The notes under the pieces are model-generated. The model made no database searches. It was given only the letters and a program-made list of their open reading frames with translations, and was not told the DNA's origin. A DNA stretch of 64,000 nt. Source: Paenibacillus sp. Lineage in GTDB: Bacteria; Bacillota; Bacilli; Paenibacillales; Paenibacillaceae. Location: the NCBI GenBank assembly GCA_023512345.1, contig JAILZT010000028.1:1-64000 (forward strand), given 5' to 3'. Below are positions 35,902 through 45,270 of this stretch, in pieces (position 1 is the first letter of the stretch; each line of letters opens with the position of its first letter). The position numbers were made by a program, and so were the translations under genes.

Positions 35902-36213
35902 GTGTCCAATGCGCCGAAGGAACTAGATGTAGCCAAGCGAGCCAAGGTTATTGAGTGGCTAAAAACGGAAGTGATTGATCAAGTATCCCGTTTATTTAAA
36001 GCTTTATGGGAGGGCAGCACGGTTCGAGTGGGTGACAGCTTGGCCAGTCTGATGATGAGCTCTTATATTCTGGGGAGAAGACTGGGAATCCCTTATCGAG
36101 AGCTGGATGATTTACTACTAGAAAAGCTCAGGAAACACAAGCAGGAAGGCCATCAACTGGAAGAGTCATACAAAGATATATCTGCGTTAGAAGAACATAT
36201 GCGTAAGAGGTGA
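35902..36213 (+). CDS. MazG-like family protein
   Basis: A 103-residue helical protein (VIEWLKTEVIDQVSRLFKALWEG ... ASLMMSSYILGRRLGIPYRELDDLLLEKLRKHKQEGHQLE) of the MazG-like family, relatives of nucleotide pyrophosphohydrolases. The acidic metal-binding pattern is degenerate, so catalysis is doubtful. The start is GTG at 35902 after GGAGGTAG. It is six bases before yybS, thus in one transcript with yybS-gdpP-rplI-dnaB. Confidence 0.7.
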   Translation: MSNAPKELDVAKRAKVIEWLKTEVIDQVSRLFKALWEGSTVRVGDSLASLMMSSYILGRRLGIPYRELDDLLLEKLRKHKQEGHQLEESYKDISALEEHMRKR

Positions 36214-36219
36214 ATACTG

Positions 36220-37110
36220 TTGAAATTTCGCTGGACATCAGTGGCTTGGAGCGTTGCATATCTGCTACTGCTTCTTTCCTTGTCAACCCCATTGCTTATC
36301 ATCACAACTCTGTTCCTGATCATTCCACCGGTAGTGCTGTACACATCTTTGAATACACGGCAATTCATTCTGCACATTCTGCCGGTGTGGCTCATAGTTG
36401 GTCTTATTTCGCCTGTCTACGTACTACTGGCCGCCTATTTAGTGGCTCCGGCGCTTGTAATGGGCCGATGGTACAAAAAACGTGCATCTGCAAAGTCTAC
36501 CGTAATCGCGGGTATGATCACGATCCTGTCGGAATTTCTGTTGTTACTGTTCATCGGAAAGACAGTATTTAATTTCGATTTGTACAATTACGTGAATGAA
36601 GTGTTGAAAGTGACCCCATTGATTGGTATGGGTGACTTAGGCTGGACCTCTGAGGAGATTCAGAAGCTAAGTGTCATGACCATCCAGATGATTCCAATGA
36701 CGCTGATTATAAGTTCAGCTATGATTGCTGTTATAACTCACTCTATTGTTCGTCCGATTCTGAACAGTATGAACTATGCAGTGCCGAAGATGAGGCCTTT
36801 GCGGGATTGGAAACTTCCAAGATCATTTATTTGGTACTATTTGATTGGTTTTATTGTTCTAATGTTGTTCTCCGATTCTGATAACAGCTACATGTTGATG
36901 ATTTCTGCGAATCTTCTGCCGTTATTACAGCTCGGATTTAAGATTCAGGCGATTGGTTTCTTCTTCTTTGTTGCGCATGAACGGAAATGGAATAAGGTAT
37001 TTCCAATATTGCTGGCGATACCAGTGGTTTTACTGCCATCGCTATGGATTATTGGGATTATTGATCTGGTATTTCCGCTGCGCGAGCGCGTCACGAAATC
37101 GAAACGATAG
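36220..37110 (+). CDS. yybS: DUF2232 membrane protein YybS
   Basis: A 296-residue polytopic membrane protein with about eight hydrophobic segments, matching DUF2232/YybS, which sits just upstream of gdpP in Bacillus. The start is TTG at 36220, after AGAGGTGA. Function is unknown; an S-component-like fold has been proposed for relatives. Confidence 0.8.
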   Translation: MKFRWTSVAWSVAYLLLLLSLSTPLLIITTLFLIIPPVVLYTSLNTRQFILHILPVWLIVGLISPVYVLLAAYLVAPALVMGRWYKKRASAKSTVIAGMITILSEFLLLLFIGKTVFNFDLYNYVNEVLKVTPLIGMGDLGWTSEEIQKLSVMTIQMIPMTLIISSAMIAVITHSIVRPILNSMNYAVPKMRPLRDWKLPRSFIWYYLIGFIVLMLFSDSDNSYMLMISANLLPLLQLGFKIQAIGFFFFVAHERKWNKVFPILLAIPVVLLPSLWIIGIIDLVFPLRERVTKSKR

Positions 37111-37121
37111 GGTGAGAGTTC

Positions 37122-39140
37122 ATGCCTAAATTTCTACAAAGACGCTGGCACGGCTATCACACCGTATGGGCGTTCATGTTGTTGCTTGTGCTTATCATAG
37201 TTATAAGCATTTATAACTGGGTTCTTGGTGTTACCAGCCTGTTTCTAGCCGGGACCTTTTGCTTCACCATGTTAAAAACGGAAATTTCCTTCCGGCGCAG
37301 TCTTGTCGAATATATAAATGGCCTTTCTTTTCGGATCAAAAGGATAGAGGGCGAAGCGGTTAGCATGCTGCCGCTTGGTATTATTCTTTATAGTGAGGAT
37401 CGAACGGTCGAGTGGAATAATCGCAATGCAGGTGATATTTTTTCCCGAAAGACATTGGTAGGAGAATCACTCCAGGAGTTGATTCCAGAAGTAGCTGCTT
37501 CTTTTCAAGTGGCTGCACCAACCAAAAGGGAGTTAAGCAAGGACATCATCAAGGACACTTCTCTTAAGGACCAGAGGGTTGAAATTACAGTAGATGAATG
37601 CCATTATCAAGCCGTGGTCATTCCAAGTGAACGTCTTCTATATTTGTATGATATTACGGAGCTGGTAGTGCTTCGTGAACGTTATGAAGAAGAGAAGCTG
37701 GCTCTTGGCATTCTGCTTATGGATAATCTGGATGAATCAGCCCAGGGGATGGATGATCAGCAGCGTACTTCGTTAATTGCCAAAGTAACCAGTGAGATTA
37801 CGGAGTGGGCCAAGCAATTCGATGTTTATTTGCGCCGCTTGTCCTCAGAGCGTTACCTAATGATGCTGAATCATCGCAGTCTTCAAGCCCTTGAAGAAAG
37901 CCGGTTTGTGATTCTTGATGAAGTACGAGAGATGACAGCCGACCTCAAGGTGCCAATGACGTTGAGTATTGGACTAGCGTTTGGTGCCGAGTCTGCCAGT
38001 GAGCTGGGTGCGTTGGCACAATCCAGTTTGGATATGGCACTTGGCCGTGGCGGCGATCAGGCAGCAGTTAAAGCTGGTCAGAGGTTGTCCTTTTACGGGG
38101 GCAAGAGCAATGCTGCTGAGAAACGGACGCGGGTTAGGGCTCGTGTCATTGCCCATGCGCTCCGCGATTTGATGCAGGAGAGTGACCGGGTGCTGATTAT
38201 GGGACATCGGACTCCCGATATCGACTCTGTAGGTGCTGCAATTGGATTGTTAAAAGCAGCACAAATGTACAATGTGGAAGCCAACATCGTTATGGAAGGC
38301 CCGAATCCTTCGATTACCCGGATGATGGACGAGATTCGCAAAGATGAGGAGTTACACAAGTCCTTTATAACTACAGAACAATCTCTTCAGATCATGACGG
38401 AGCATACGCTTCTAATTGTAGTGGATACCCATAAATCTTCTATGACTATGGAACCTCGCCTTGTTCAATATGCTAGTCGGATTGTAGTCGTCGATCATCA
38501 CCGCAGGGGTGAGGAGTTCATTAATGACGCCGTATTAGTCTATCTTGAGCCGTATGCATCGTCTACCTGTGAGCTTGTTACGGAGCTGCTGCAGTATATT
38601 CATGAGAAGGTTAAGCTTAGCCCGCTGGAAGCGACGATGCTGCTTGCCGGCATTACGGTGGATACGAAGCAGTTCGCTCTGCATACCGGATCGAGGACGT
38701 TCGAAGCAGCCGGTTTTCTACGCAGGATTGGTGCGGACACTATTTTAATTCAGCGTATGCTGAAGGAGGATTTGCAGGAATATCTCTCCAAGGCTGAAAT
38801 CATCAAACATGCCCGTATGGTATATGAACATATAGCCCTGTGTGTTACGGCTCCAGGAATGAAGATTCCGCAGCTTCTAATCGCACAGACGGCGGATACT
38901 CTGCTGGGAATGACGAACGTTTATGCCTCGTTTGTAATTAGCGAGCGGCCGGATGGCTTGATAGGCATTAGTGCCCGGTCACTTGGACGAATGAATGTTC
39001 AGGTAGTTATGGAGAAACTCGGCGGTGGAGGGCATTTATCCAATGCTGCAGTACAGTTAGAAGGAACAGGTAAGGAAGCAGAGGCCAGACTGCTGAATGT
39101 GCTGGCAGAAATTGAAGCGAAAGAGGGGCTATTCGAATGA
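37122..39140 (+). CDS. gdpP: Cyclic-di-AMP phosphodiesterase GdpP
   Basis: A 672-residue membrane phosphodiesterase that degrades c-di-AMP and so controls K+ and wall homeostasis. Two N-terminal membrane segments (about 14-50), a PAS-like domain (80-150), a degenerate GGDEF domain (170-310) without GGDEF, and DHH/DHHA1 domains. Catalytic motifs GHRTPDIDS, VVDTHK, VVDHHRRG and GGGHLSNAA are intact. Four-base overlap with rplI. Confidence 0.96.
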   Translation: MPKFLQRRWHGYHTVWAFMLLLVLIIVISIYNWVLGVTSLFLAGTFCFTMLKTEISFRRSLVEYINGLSFRIKRIEGEAVSMLPLGIILYSEDRTVEWNNRNAGDIFSRKTLVGESLQELIPEVAASFQVAAPTKRELSKDIIKDTSLKDQRVEITVDECHYQAVVIPSERLLYLYDITELVVLRERYEEEKLALGILLMDNLDESAQGMDDQQRTSLIAKVTSEITEWAKQFDVYLRRLSSERYLMMLNHRSLQALEESRFVILDEVREMTADLKVPMTLSIGLAFGAESASELGALAQSSLDMALGRGGDQAAVKAGQRLSFYGGKSNAAEKRTRVRARVIAHALRDLMQESDRVLIMGHRTPDIDSVGAAIGLLKAAQMYNVEANIVMEGPNPSITRMMDEIRKDEELHKSFITTEQSLQIMTEHTLLIVVDTHKSSMTMEPRLVQYASRIVVVDHHRRGEEFINDAVLVYLEPYASSTCELVTELLQYIHEKVKLSPLEATMLLAGITVDTKQFALHTGSRTFEAAGFLRRIGADTILIQRMLKEDLQEYLSKAEIIKHARMVYEHIALCVTAPGMKIPQLLIAQTADTLLGMTNVYASFVISERPDGLIGISARSLGRMNVQVVMEKLGGGGHLSNAAVQLEGTGKEAEARLLNVLAEIEAKEGLFE

Positions 39141-39583
39141 AGGTCATTTTTTTGAAGGATGTTAAAGGGCAAGGTAAGAAAGGTCAGGTTAAAGAGGTAT
39201 CTGAAGGCTATGCAGCTAATTTCTTGCTGCCGCGAGGTTTGGTGCGTCCAGCCACTGACGGTAATGTAAAGACGCTGGAGAATCAGGCTGCAGCTGAACA
39301 ACGTAAAAAAGATAATGAGAAAGAAGAAGCTCAGAAACTTGCTAACAAGCTGAACGAGCTAACCCTCAATATGAAGGCAAAAGCCGGTGAGGGTGGTCGT
39401 TTATTCGGAGCTATTACTAGTAAACAAATTGCTGAAACCTTGGCTTCAGGACAAGGGATTGTTATTGATAAAAGAAAAATTGAACTGAGTGAGCCGATTC
39501 GTCATCTGGGTGTAATTCAAGTAATTGTGAAATTGCATACCGAAGTAAAGGCTACGCTTAAGGTTCAGGTAACGGAGGAGTAA
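39137..39583 (+). CDS. rplI: 50S ribosomal protein L9
   Basis: A 148-residue L9 starting MKVIFLKDVKGQGKKGQVKEVSEGYAANFLLPRGLV, followed by the long connecting helix and the C-terminal domain (GRLFGAITSKQIAETL). It overlaps gdpP by an ATGA, as in Bacillus. Confidence 0.98.
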   Translation: MKVIFLKDVKGQGKKGQVKEVSEGYAANFLLPRGLVRPATDGNVKTLENQAAAEQRKKDNEKEEAQKLANKLNELTLNMKAKAGEGGRLFGAITSKQIAETLASGQGIVIDKRKIELSEPIRHLGVIQVIVKLHTEVKATLKVQVTEE

Positions 39584-39584
39584 T

Positions 39585-40946
39585 ATGGGTGGGGATCTCT
39601 TTTTCGATCGGGTTCCACCGCAAAATCTGGAGGCAGAGCAGGCGGTAATAGGTGCGGTTCTTTTGCAGGACGAAGCGTTAATCACCGCCATGGAGCGTGT
39701 GAATACCGAAGACTTCTACGATAAACCGCATCAAATGATTTTTGAGGCGATGGTACAACTCGGAGAAGAGAGCCAGCCGATAGATCTAGTTACGCTGACG
39801 TCCAGACTGCAGGATAAAGGTCAGTTGGAAGATATCGGTGGAGTAAGCTACTTAGCCAAGCTGGCACATGCAGTGCCCACAGCAGCGAATGTAGAATATT
39901 ACGCGCAGATTATCGAGGAAAAAGCTATGCTGCGGAGGCTGATCCGCACAGCAACACAGATTGTTAGCGAAGGGTACACAGGCGGCGAAGACGTCGGGAA
40001 TATGTTAAGTGATGCCGAACGCCGGATTTTGGAAATATCAAACCGGAGAAGCGGTAGTGGCTTTATCAACATCCGTGATGTATTGATGCAGGTATTTGAC
40101 CGTGTGGAGCTGCTTCATCAGAACAAAGGGGGAACCTCTGGTATCCCTACAGGCTTTGCAGATTTAGATAAGATGACTAATGGGTTTCAACGCAATGATC
40201 TTATAATTGTAGCAGCACGTCCATCGGTTGGTAAAACGGCCTTTGCGCTCAATATTGCCCAGAATGTAGGGGTAAGAGCCAAGGAAACCGTAGCTATATT
40301 CAGTCTGGAAATGTCCGCTCCTCAGCTAGTACAGCGGATGATTTGTGCAGAAGCTAATCTGGACGCTAACATTATGCGTACAGGTGACTTCAAGAGTGAT
40401 GATGACTGGTCCAAGCTGACCATGGGCATTCAATCCTTATCAGAATCAGAGATATATATCGATGATACACCTGGTATCACGGTTACAGATATTCGTGCGA
40501 AATGCCGCCGCCTTAAGAAAGAGAAGGGACTAGGCATGATCGTCATAGACTATTTGCAGCTCATTCAGGGCCGCGGCAAAGCCGGAGAGAACCGTCAGCA
40601 GGAAGTATCTGAAATCTCTCGTACGCTTAAGCAGATTGCCCGTGAGCTTGATGTACCAGTTATTGCCTTGTCACAGCTTAGCCGTGGAGTGGAGCAGCGT
40701 CAGGACAAACGTCCGATGATGAGTGACTTGCGTGAATCGGGTTCGATTGAGCAAGATGCCGATATCGTAGCCTTCCTATACCGGGATGATTATTACGATA
40801 AGGAATCTGAAAAGAAAAATATTATTGAAATTATCCTTGCTAAACAGCGTAACGGTCCCGTGGGGACAGTCGAGTTGGTGTTTTTGAAAAATTTCAACAA
40901 GTTCGTTAACTACGAGCGGGCACATGCTGAACCATTTGCTGGCTAA
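39585..40946 (+). CDS. dnaB: Replicative DNA helicase (DnaB; DnaC in Bacillus)
   Basis: A 453-residue hexameric 5'-3' helicase. The N-terminal collar starts RVPPQNLEAEQAVIGAVLL, and the RecA-like domain has Walker A AARPSVGKTAFALNIA near 210-225, Walker B IVIDYLQL near 320 and the LSQLSRGVEQR arginine-finger segment. It begins one base after rplI. Confidence 0.97.
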   Translation: MGGDLFFDRVPPQNLEAEQAVIGAVLLQDEALITAMERVNTEDFYDKPHQMIFEAMVQLGEESQPIDLVTLTSRLQDKGQLEDIGGVSYLAKLAHAVPTAANVEYYAQIIEEKAMLRRLIRTATQIVSEGYTGGEDVGNMLSDAERRILEISNRRSGSGFINIRDVLMQVFDRVELLHQNKGGTSGIPTGFADLDKMTNGFQRNDLIIVAARPSVGKTAFALNIAQNVGVRAKETVAIFSLEMSAPQLVQRMICAEANLDANIMRTGDFKSDDDWSKLTMGIQSLSESEIYIDDTPGITVTDIRAKCRRLKKEKGLGMIVIDYLQLIQGRGKAGENRQQEVSEISRTLKQIARELDVPVIALSQLSRGVEQRQDKRPMMSDLRESGSIEQDADIVAFLYRDDYYDKESEKKNIIEIILAKQRNGPVGTVELVFLKNFNKFVNYERAHAEPFAG

Positions 40947-40965
40947 GCTAATTATTGACGATTTC

Positions 40966-41007
40966 CGAACGATTGCACATTTCACTGTGTAATCGTTCGT
41001 TTTTATT
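40966..41007 (+). terminator. dnaB terminator
   Basis: CGAACGATTGCACA (40966-40979) pairs with TGTGTAATCGTTCG (about 40986-40999), then a T-run that overlaps the purA -35 box. Confidence 0.92.
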
Positions 41008-41035
41008 TGACTTTGAAAATAACGACTGTTACACT
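41007..41035 (+). promoter_or_regulatory. purA promoter
   Basis: TTGACT (41007-41012), 17 bases, TACACT (41030-41035). The leader of about 125 bases ends in a GGTGCT/AGCACC hairpin (41129-41146) immediately before the ribosome site. Confidence 0.75.
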
Positions 41036-41164
41036 GGTAATTGTGCTTTAGTGGGGTAAAACCTACTTAGCGTCCGGTGGGCTGCGTACATAAGTGTGAC
41101 GTAAAGAGCCCATATTATGAAAAATAATGGTGCTTTAGTTAGCACCTACGGAGGAATGAATAAT

Positions 41165-42451
41165 ATGTCAACGGTTGTCGTGGTGGGAACACAATGGGGA
41201 GACGAAGGCAAAGGTAAAATCACAGACTTTCTAGCAGAGAGCGCAGATGTGGTCGCCCGTTATCAAGGGGGGAACAATGCCGGTCACACGATTCTGATTG
41301 ACGGTAAGAAGTATAAGCTCAGCCTGATTCCGTCAGGTGTGTTTTATAAAGAAAAGACCTGTGTAATCGGGAATGGTATGGTAATTAATCCAGCTGCCCT
41401 TATAGAAGAAATTAATTATATCCATGAGAATGGATTCGATACGAAGAACCTGGTGATCAGTGACCGTGCTCATGTCATTATGCCATATCATATGTTACTT
41501 GATGCGCTGGAAGAGGACCGTAAGGGCCCGAACAAGATTGGTACAACTCGTAAAGGTATCGGCCCTTGTTATATGGATAAAGCGGCTCGTAATGGTATCC
41601 GTATTTCAGACCTGATGGATGCAGAAGAGTTCGAAATGAGACTTCGCCATCTGATGGAAGAGAAGAATCAGGTGATTACTCAGGTGTATGGTGCGGAAGC
41701 GCTGGATGTTGAGGAAATTCTTACACAGTATCTGGAGTATGCAGAAGTATTGCGTGATTATGTGACGGATACATCGGTTGTATTGAATGACGCAATTGAT
41801 GCAGATGCAAGAGTACTGTTTGAAGGTGCGCAAGGGGTTATGCTGGATATCGACCAAGGAACTTACCCGTTCGTAACTTCATCCAACCCTTCAGCTGGCG
41901 GTGTATGTATCGGCTCTGGCGTTGGCCCTTCCAAGATCAAGCAGGTTATTGGAGTAGCTAAAGCCTACACTACCCGTGTTGGTGACGGTCCTTTCCCTAC
42001 AGAATTGAATGATGAGATTGGCGATTACATCCGTGAGACAGGTCATGAGTATGGTACTGTAACAGGCCGTGCCCGCCGTGTAGGCTGGTTCGACAGTGTT
42101 GTTGTGCGCCATGCCCGCCGTGTCAGCGGTATCACTGGTTTATCCCTAAACTCTCTGGATGTACTGAGTGGGTTGGAAACCGTGAAAATCTGCACAGGCT
42201 ATAAATTCCGCGGAGATATCATCACTACTTACCCGGCAAGCCTTAAAAAGCTGGCTGAATGTGAAGCGGTATATGAGGAGCTGCCAGGCTGGAGTGAGGA
42301 TATCACCTCCGCAAAAACACTAGCAGATCTTCCTGAAAATACTCGCAGATATGTTGAACGTGTATCGGAATTGACAGGTATTCCAATTGCTATATTCTCA
42401 GTAGGCCGTAATCGTGAACAAACAAACCAAGTTATGGAAATGTACGTATAA
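41165..42451 (+). CDS. purA: Adenylosuccinate synthetase
   Basis: Makes adenylosuccinate from IMP, aspartate and GTP in AMP synthesis. 428 residues: GTQWGDEGKGKITD near the start, GGNNAGHT, GPCYMDKAAR and the C-terminal RNREQTN. An in-frame frame extends to 41117 and another ATG is at 41156, but GGAGGA is ten bases before the ATG at 41165, which aligns with MSSVVVVG of B. subtilis. Single-gene unit between terminators. Confidence 0.97.
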   Translation: MSTVVVVGTQWGDEGKGKITDFLAESADVVARYQGGNNAGHTILIDGKKYKLSLIPSGVFYKEKTCVIGNGMVINPAALIEEINYIHENGFDTKNLVISDRAHVIMPYHMLLDALEEDRKGPNKIGTTRKGIGPCYMDKAARNGIRISDLMDAEEFEMRLRHLMEEKNQVITQVYGAEALDVEEILTQYLEYAEVLRDYVTDTSVVLNDAIDADARVLFEGAQGVMLDIDQGTYPFVTSSNPSAGGVCIGSGVGPSKIKQVIGVAKAYTTRVGDGPFPTELNDEIGDYIRETGHEYGTVTGRARRVGWFDSVVVRHARRVSGITGLSLNSLDVLSGLETVKICTGYKFRGDIITTYPASLKKLAECEAVYEELPGWSEDITSAKTLADLPENTRRYVERVSELTGIPIAIFSVGRNREQTNQVMEMYV

Positions 42452-42466
42452 TAACATTTTTATCAA

Positions 42467-42494
42467 TAGAGGCCCTTCGGGGCCTCTTTTTTTT
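42467..42494 (+). terminator. purA terminator
   Basis: AGAGGCCC, loop TTCG, GGGCCTCT, then T8. Confidence 0.95.
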
Positions 42495-42607
42495 ATAAAT
42501 ATAAACGAAGTGAAAGACTTACTATATTCAGAGGTTTCCCGAGCTCGGTAACGGTCAATACTAAGAGAATGGTTAGCATCAGAACCGACGCAAGGGAGAG
42601 ATAAGAT

Positions 42608-43231
42608 ATGAAGTTCTTAAAACGTGCTCTTGGAGTGCTCCTAATTACAGTATTGGCGAGCAGTCTTTCTGTATTGACGACAGGCTTAGTAGTGAATGCA
42701 TATATTCAGTCGGTACTGTCGAGCTTTGATATTAAGCTGGACAGCCCGGCATCAGGGATTAGCGGAATGGTGAAGAGCCTCACAGGAAACAAAAGTGCAA
42801 AAGTGGATAAAACAGACAGCAATCAGGGGGAAAGTGATCCGGCCTCATCTGATTCTAAGGAAGGAAACACAACGGAGTCTGCGGACAATGTACCTGAGGA
42901 TGCATTACCGGTCATGGGGCAGGCTCAGCAGGAATCACAATCTTTAGAGAACCAAGGTGAAGAGGCATTTGATCAACAGCTGGTTATGACACCTGAAGCT
43001 ATGAGTGACTTAAAGAATAATCTCCCCTCTGGAGAAAAGATGAATATTTTTAATATTCTGATGACCAAAGTGCCACAGGATGAAATGCAGAAAATCTCTA
43101 CGGCAATGGAGGACGGACTGACAGAGAATGAAGTGAAAGAGATTCAGGAGGTTATCTCCAATTATGTGGATGAAGAAGAATATGAGGACCTAATGAAAAT
43201 GCTTACACCAACGTCGACTACCAGCCCATAA
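42608..43231 (+). CDS. Unrecognised membrane-anchored or secreted protein
   Basis: A 207-residue protein with an N-terminal hydrophobic segment (about 7-33) preceded by KxxKR, so a signal anchor or signal peptide. A Ser/Asp/Glu-rich low-complexity linker (55-110) follows, and a C-terminal helical, acidic region (MTPEAMSDLKNN ... ENEVKEIQEVISNYVDEEEYEDLMKML). AAGGGAGAG precedes the ATG. No family was recognised. The position just upstream of the M23 peptidase and walRK suggests a cell-envelope role. Confidence 0.7.
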   Translation: MKFLKRALGVLLITVLASSLSVLTTGLVVNAYIQSVLSSFDIKLDSPASGISGMVKSLTGNKSAKVDKTDSNQGESDPASSDSKEGNTTESADNVPEDALPVMGQAQQESQSLENQGEEAFDQQLVMTPEAMSDLKNNLPSGEKMNIFNILMTKVPQDEMQKISTAMEDGLTENEVKEIQEVISNYVDEEEYEDLMKMLTPTSTTSP

Positions 43232-43287
43232 ACACCGAAAGTGTCATACTTTTGACACCTAGAGTGTGGCAAATAGATACAAACTGG

Positions 43288-43318
43288 AGGAAAACCCGCA
43301 TATTTAGCGGGTTTTTTT
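43288..43318 (+). terminator. Terminator after the 207-residue protein gene
   Basis: AAACCCGC (43292-43299) pairs with GCGGGTTT (43307-43314), then T-rich. A smaller GTGTCA/TGACAC hairpin precedes it (43241-43258). The rest of the 306-base gap holds a TTGACA-type element near 43432 without a clear partner. Confidence 0.9.
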
Positions 43319-43537
43319 CCAGTAACAAAGTTGAATTTTTTCGCTCAAATATGTTAAAGTAAACAAGGATCACAATGGGTTAAATTTTTGTAACCTTTTG
43401 AGCGTCCTTAACAGCATGGATTGTATACTAGTTGACACAGACTTATCTGCACCAGACTATAGATACGAATTTTACGGGGTTGTAATACAAGCTTGTTCGC
43501 TGCATTGGTGAATAAGCAAGCTGAAAGGGAGAGTTTC

Positions 43538-45076
43538 ATGAAGGGATTTAAGTTTACGCGCGGGATGGGGAAACTGCGGAACAGCCAAACGGCGGCAGAA
43601 TCCAGCGTGGAAAGCCAGCATGACCGTATGTCTTCTAATGTTGAGAGGAAGACCGGCGCTATTGGATTGCGGCGGAATTGGCTTTTGGCATCAGCAGGTA
43701 TTGTACTCCTCACAACCTTTTTGGTAGGAGCAGGCAAACAGTATGTAGGGGCAAACACTGAACCTTATTATCGCGTATGGGTCCAAGGCCAAGAGATTGG
43801 GACATTGAGCGACAAGGCTGTACTAAATCAGCTATTTGCTAAGAAACAGCAGGAGTACCAGGTGAAATATCCTGATGCTGTGATGGTTCTCCAGACAGAA
43901 GGCATTACAACGAAGATGGAAGAAGCCTACAAACCTGAAATTAACGAAGAAGTCACACTGGATAAGCTGGATGGCATGCTTAAGGCTTATGCTGTAGGTG
44001 TGCAACTCATGGTAGATGGCAAAGCAGTTGGAGTAGTTAAGGATCAGGAGACGGCAAGTGCAGTATTAAATAAGGTTAAGCAGCATTACATACCTGGACA
44101 GACCACAGCGGTTGCCGGGGCTCAACTAATGAAGACTGCAGCAAGCTCTAAAAGTGTGACCACTTCACCAACATCCAAATTGGTTGAGGGGGCAAAAATA
44201 CGTGAAGATGTGGCGATATTGCCCATAAAAGCGGACCCTAACAAAATATTGGACTTGAATGAAGCGGTAAAAGTGCTGACTGAAGGCGTAGAAGCTCCTT
44301 TGCTCTACACTGTACAGGAAGGTGATACGATATCCGGTATTGCCAAGCGTTTTGAGACCACACAGAAGGAAATATTCCGTAACAATTCCGGAGTGAAAGA
44401 ACTGACTCTGCAAATAGGGGATGAACTTCAGTTAACCGTACCGCAGCCTGCAATTACTGTAGTTACGGTAGAGCAGGTTACAGAGAAAGTTGTTACTGAA
44501 CCGGAAGTAATTATACGTAAAAGCGATCAGTTGGCAGCCGGGAAAAGCAAGGTGGTCCGTCCGGGCCAAACCGGTGTAAAAGAAATGCAATACCGCATTA
44601 CGAAAGAAAATGGCTTGGTCATTCAGGAAGAATGGCTAGGGCAGACGGTTATAAAGTCTTCGCTTCCAGAGGTTGTATATCGCGGTACGAAGGTTGTTGG
44701 TGAAGGTACGGGGATGTTCTCATGGCCTGTCTCCGGGGCTGCGATTTCAAGCAGTTTTGGTGAACGCTGGGGCCGCGCACATAAAGGTATTGATTTAGTA
44801 TCAGGCAACCGTACCATTATGGCTGCGGATGCAGGTACAGTATCCTTTGCAGGTGTTCAGAGTGGTTATGGCAATGTAGTTATCATAGATCATCGGAACG
44901 GTTACGAAACGTACTACGGCCATTTGAGTTCAATCTCAGTGAGTGTAGGCCAGAGACTCGACCAAGGTGCTAAAGTTGGTGTTATGGGTAACACCGGAAG
45001 ATCTACTGGAACCCACCTTCATTTTGAGATCCGTAAGAATGGCTCGGCATCCAATCCTTTGAAGTATTTGAACTAA
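43538..45076 (+). CDS. LysM/G5/M23 peptidoglycan endopeptidase
   Basis: A 512-residue cell-wall hydrolase. A cytosolic N-terminus of about 45 residues precedes a membrane segment (about 47-65); then a YabE-like region, a LysM domain (LYTVQEGDTISGIAKRF, near 265-310), a G5 domain (330-400) and a C-terminal LytM/M23 domain with zinc ligands in RAHKGIDL and THLHFEI. The frame opens at 43493; AAAGGGAGAG favours the ATG at 43538. It precedes walRK, whose regulon covers such hydrolases in Bacillus. Confidence 0.9.
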   Translation: MKGFKFTRGMGKLRNSQTAAESSVESQHDRMSSNVERKTGAIGLRRNWLLASAGIVLLTTFLVGAGKQYVGANTEPYYRVWVQGQEIGTLSDKAVLNQLFAKKQQEYQVKYPDAVMVLQTEGITTKMEEAYKPEINEEVTLDKLDGMLKAYAVGVQLMVDGKAVGVVKDQETASAVLNKVKQHYIPGQTTAVAGAQLMKTAASSKSVTTSPTSKLVEGAKIREDVAILPIKADPNKILDLNEAVKVLTEGVEAPLLYTVQEGDTISGIAKRFETTQKEIFRNNSGVKELTLQIGDELQLTVPQPAITVVTVEQVTEKVVTEPEVIIRKSDQLAAGKSKVVRPGQTGVKEMQYRITKENGLVIQEEWLGQTVIKSSLPEVVYRGTKVVGEGTGMFSWPVSGAAISSSFGERWGRAHKGIDLVSGNRTIMAADAGTVSFAGVQSGYGNVVIIDHRNGYETYYGHLSSISVSVGQRLDQGAKVGVMGNTGRSTGTHLHFEIRKNGSASNPLKYLN

Positions 45077-45090
45077 TTTATTTATAAAAT

Positions 45091-45133
45091 CAAACTGCCG
45101 TCCAGATTATTCATCTGGGCGGTTTCTTTTTTG
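45091..45133 (+). terminator. M23 peptidase terminator
   Basis: AACTGCC-TCCAGAT and ATCTGGGCGGTT form the stem, then CTTTTTT. Confidence 0.8.
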
Positions 45134-45217
45134 GAAATACTAGAGAAACGATCTGCAAAAAGAACGGTAAAAGACTTTCTCTTTCTTCCTAAGTAGGGTG
45201 TGACGCCCTGATAGGTA

Positions 45218-45226
45218 TGGTAAAAT
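45218..45226 (+). promoter_or_regulatory. Possible walR promoter (extended -10)
   Basis: TGGTAAAAT is an extended -10 about 45 bases upstream of walR; the -35 is weak. Confidence 0.4.
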
Positions 45227-45270
45227 AAAAGGATACAATGCTAGTTAAGATAGAAAGGTGAAGCAAAGAC

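Noticed and set aside
43475..43500. Possible WalR box (TGTAAT...TTGTT) before the M23 gene
   Set aside because: The second half does not fit TGTWAH at the right spacing.
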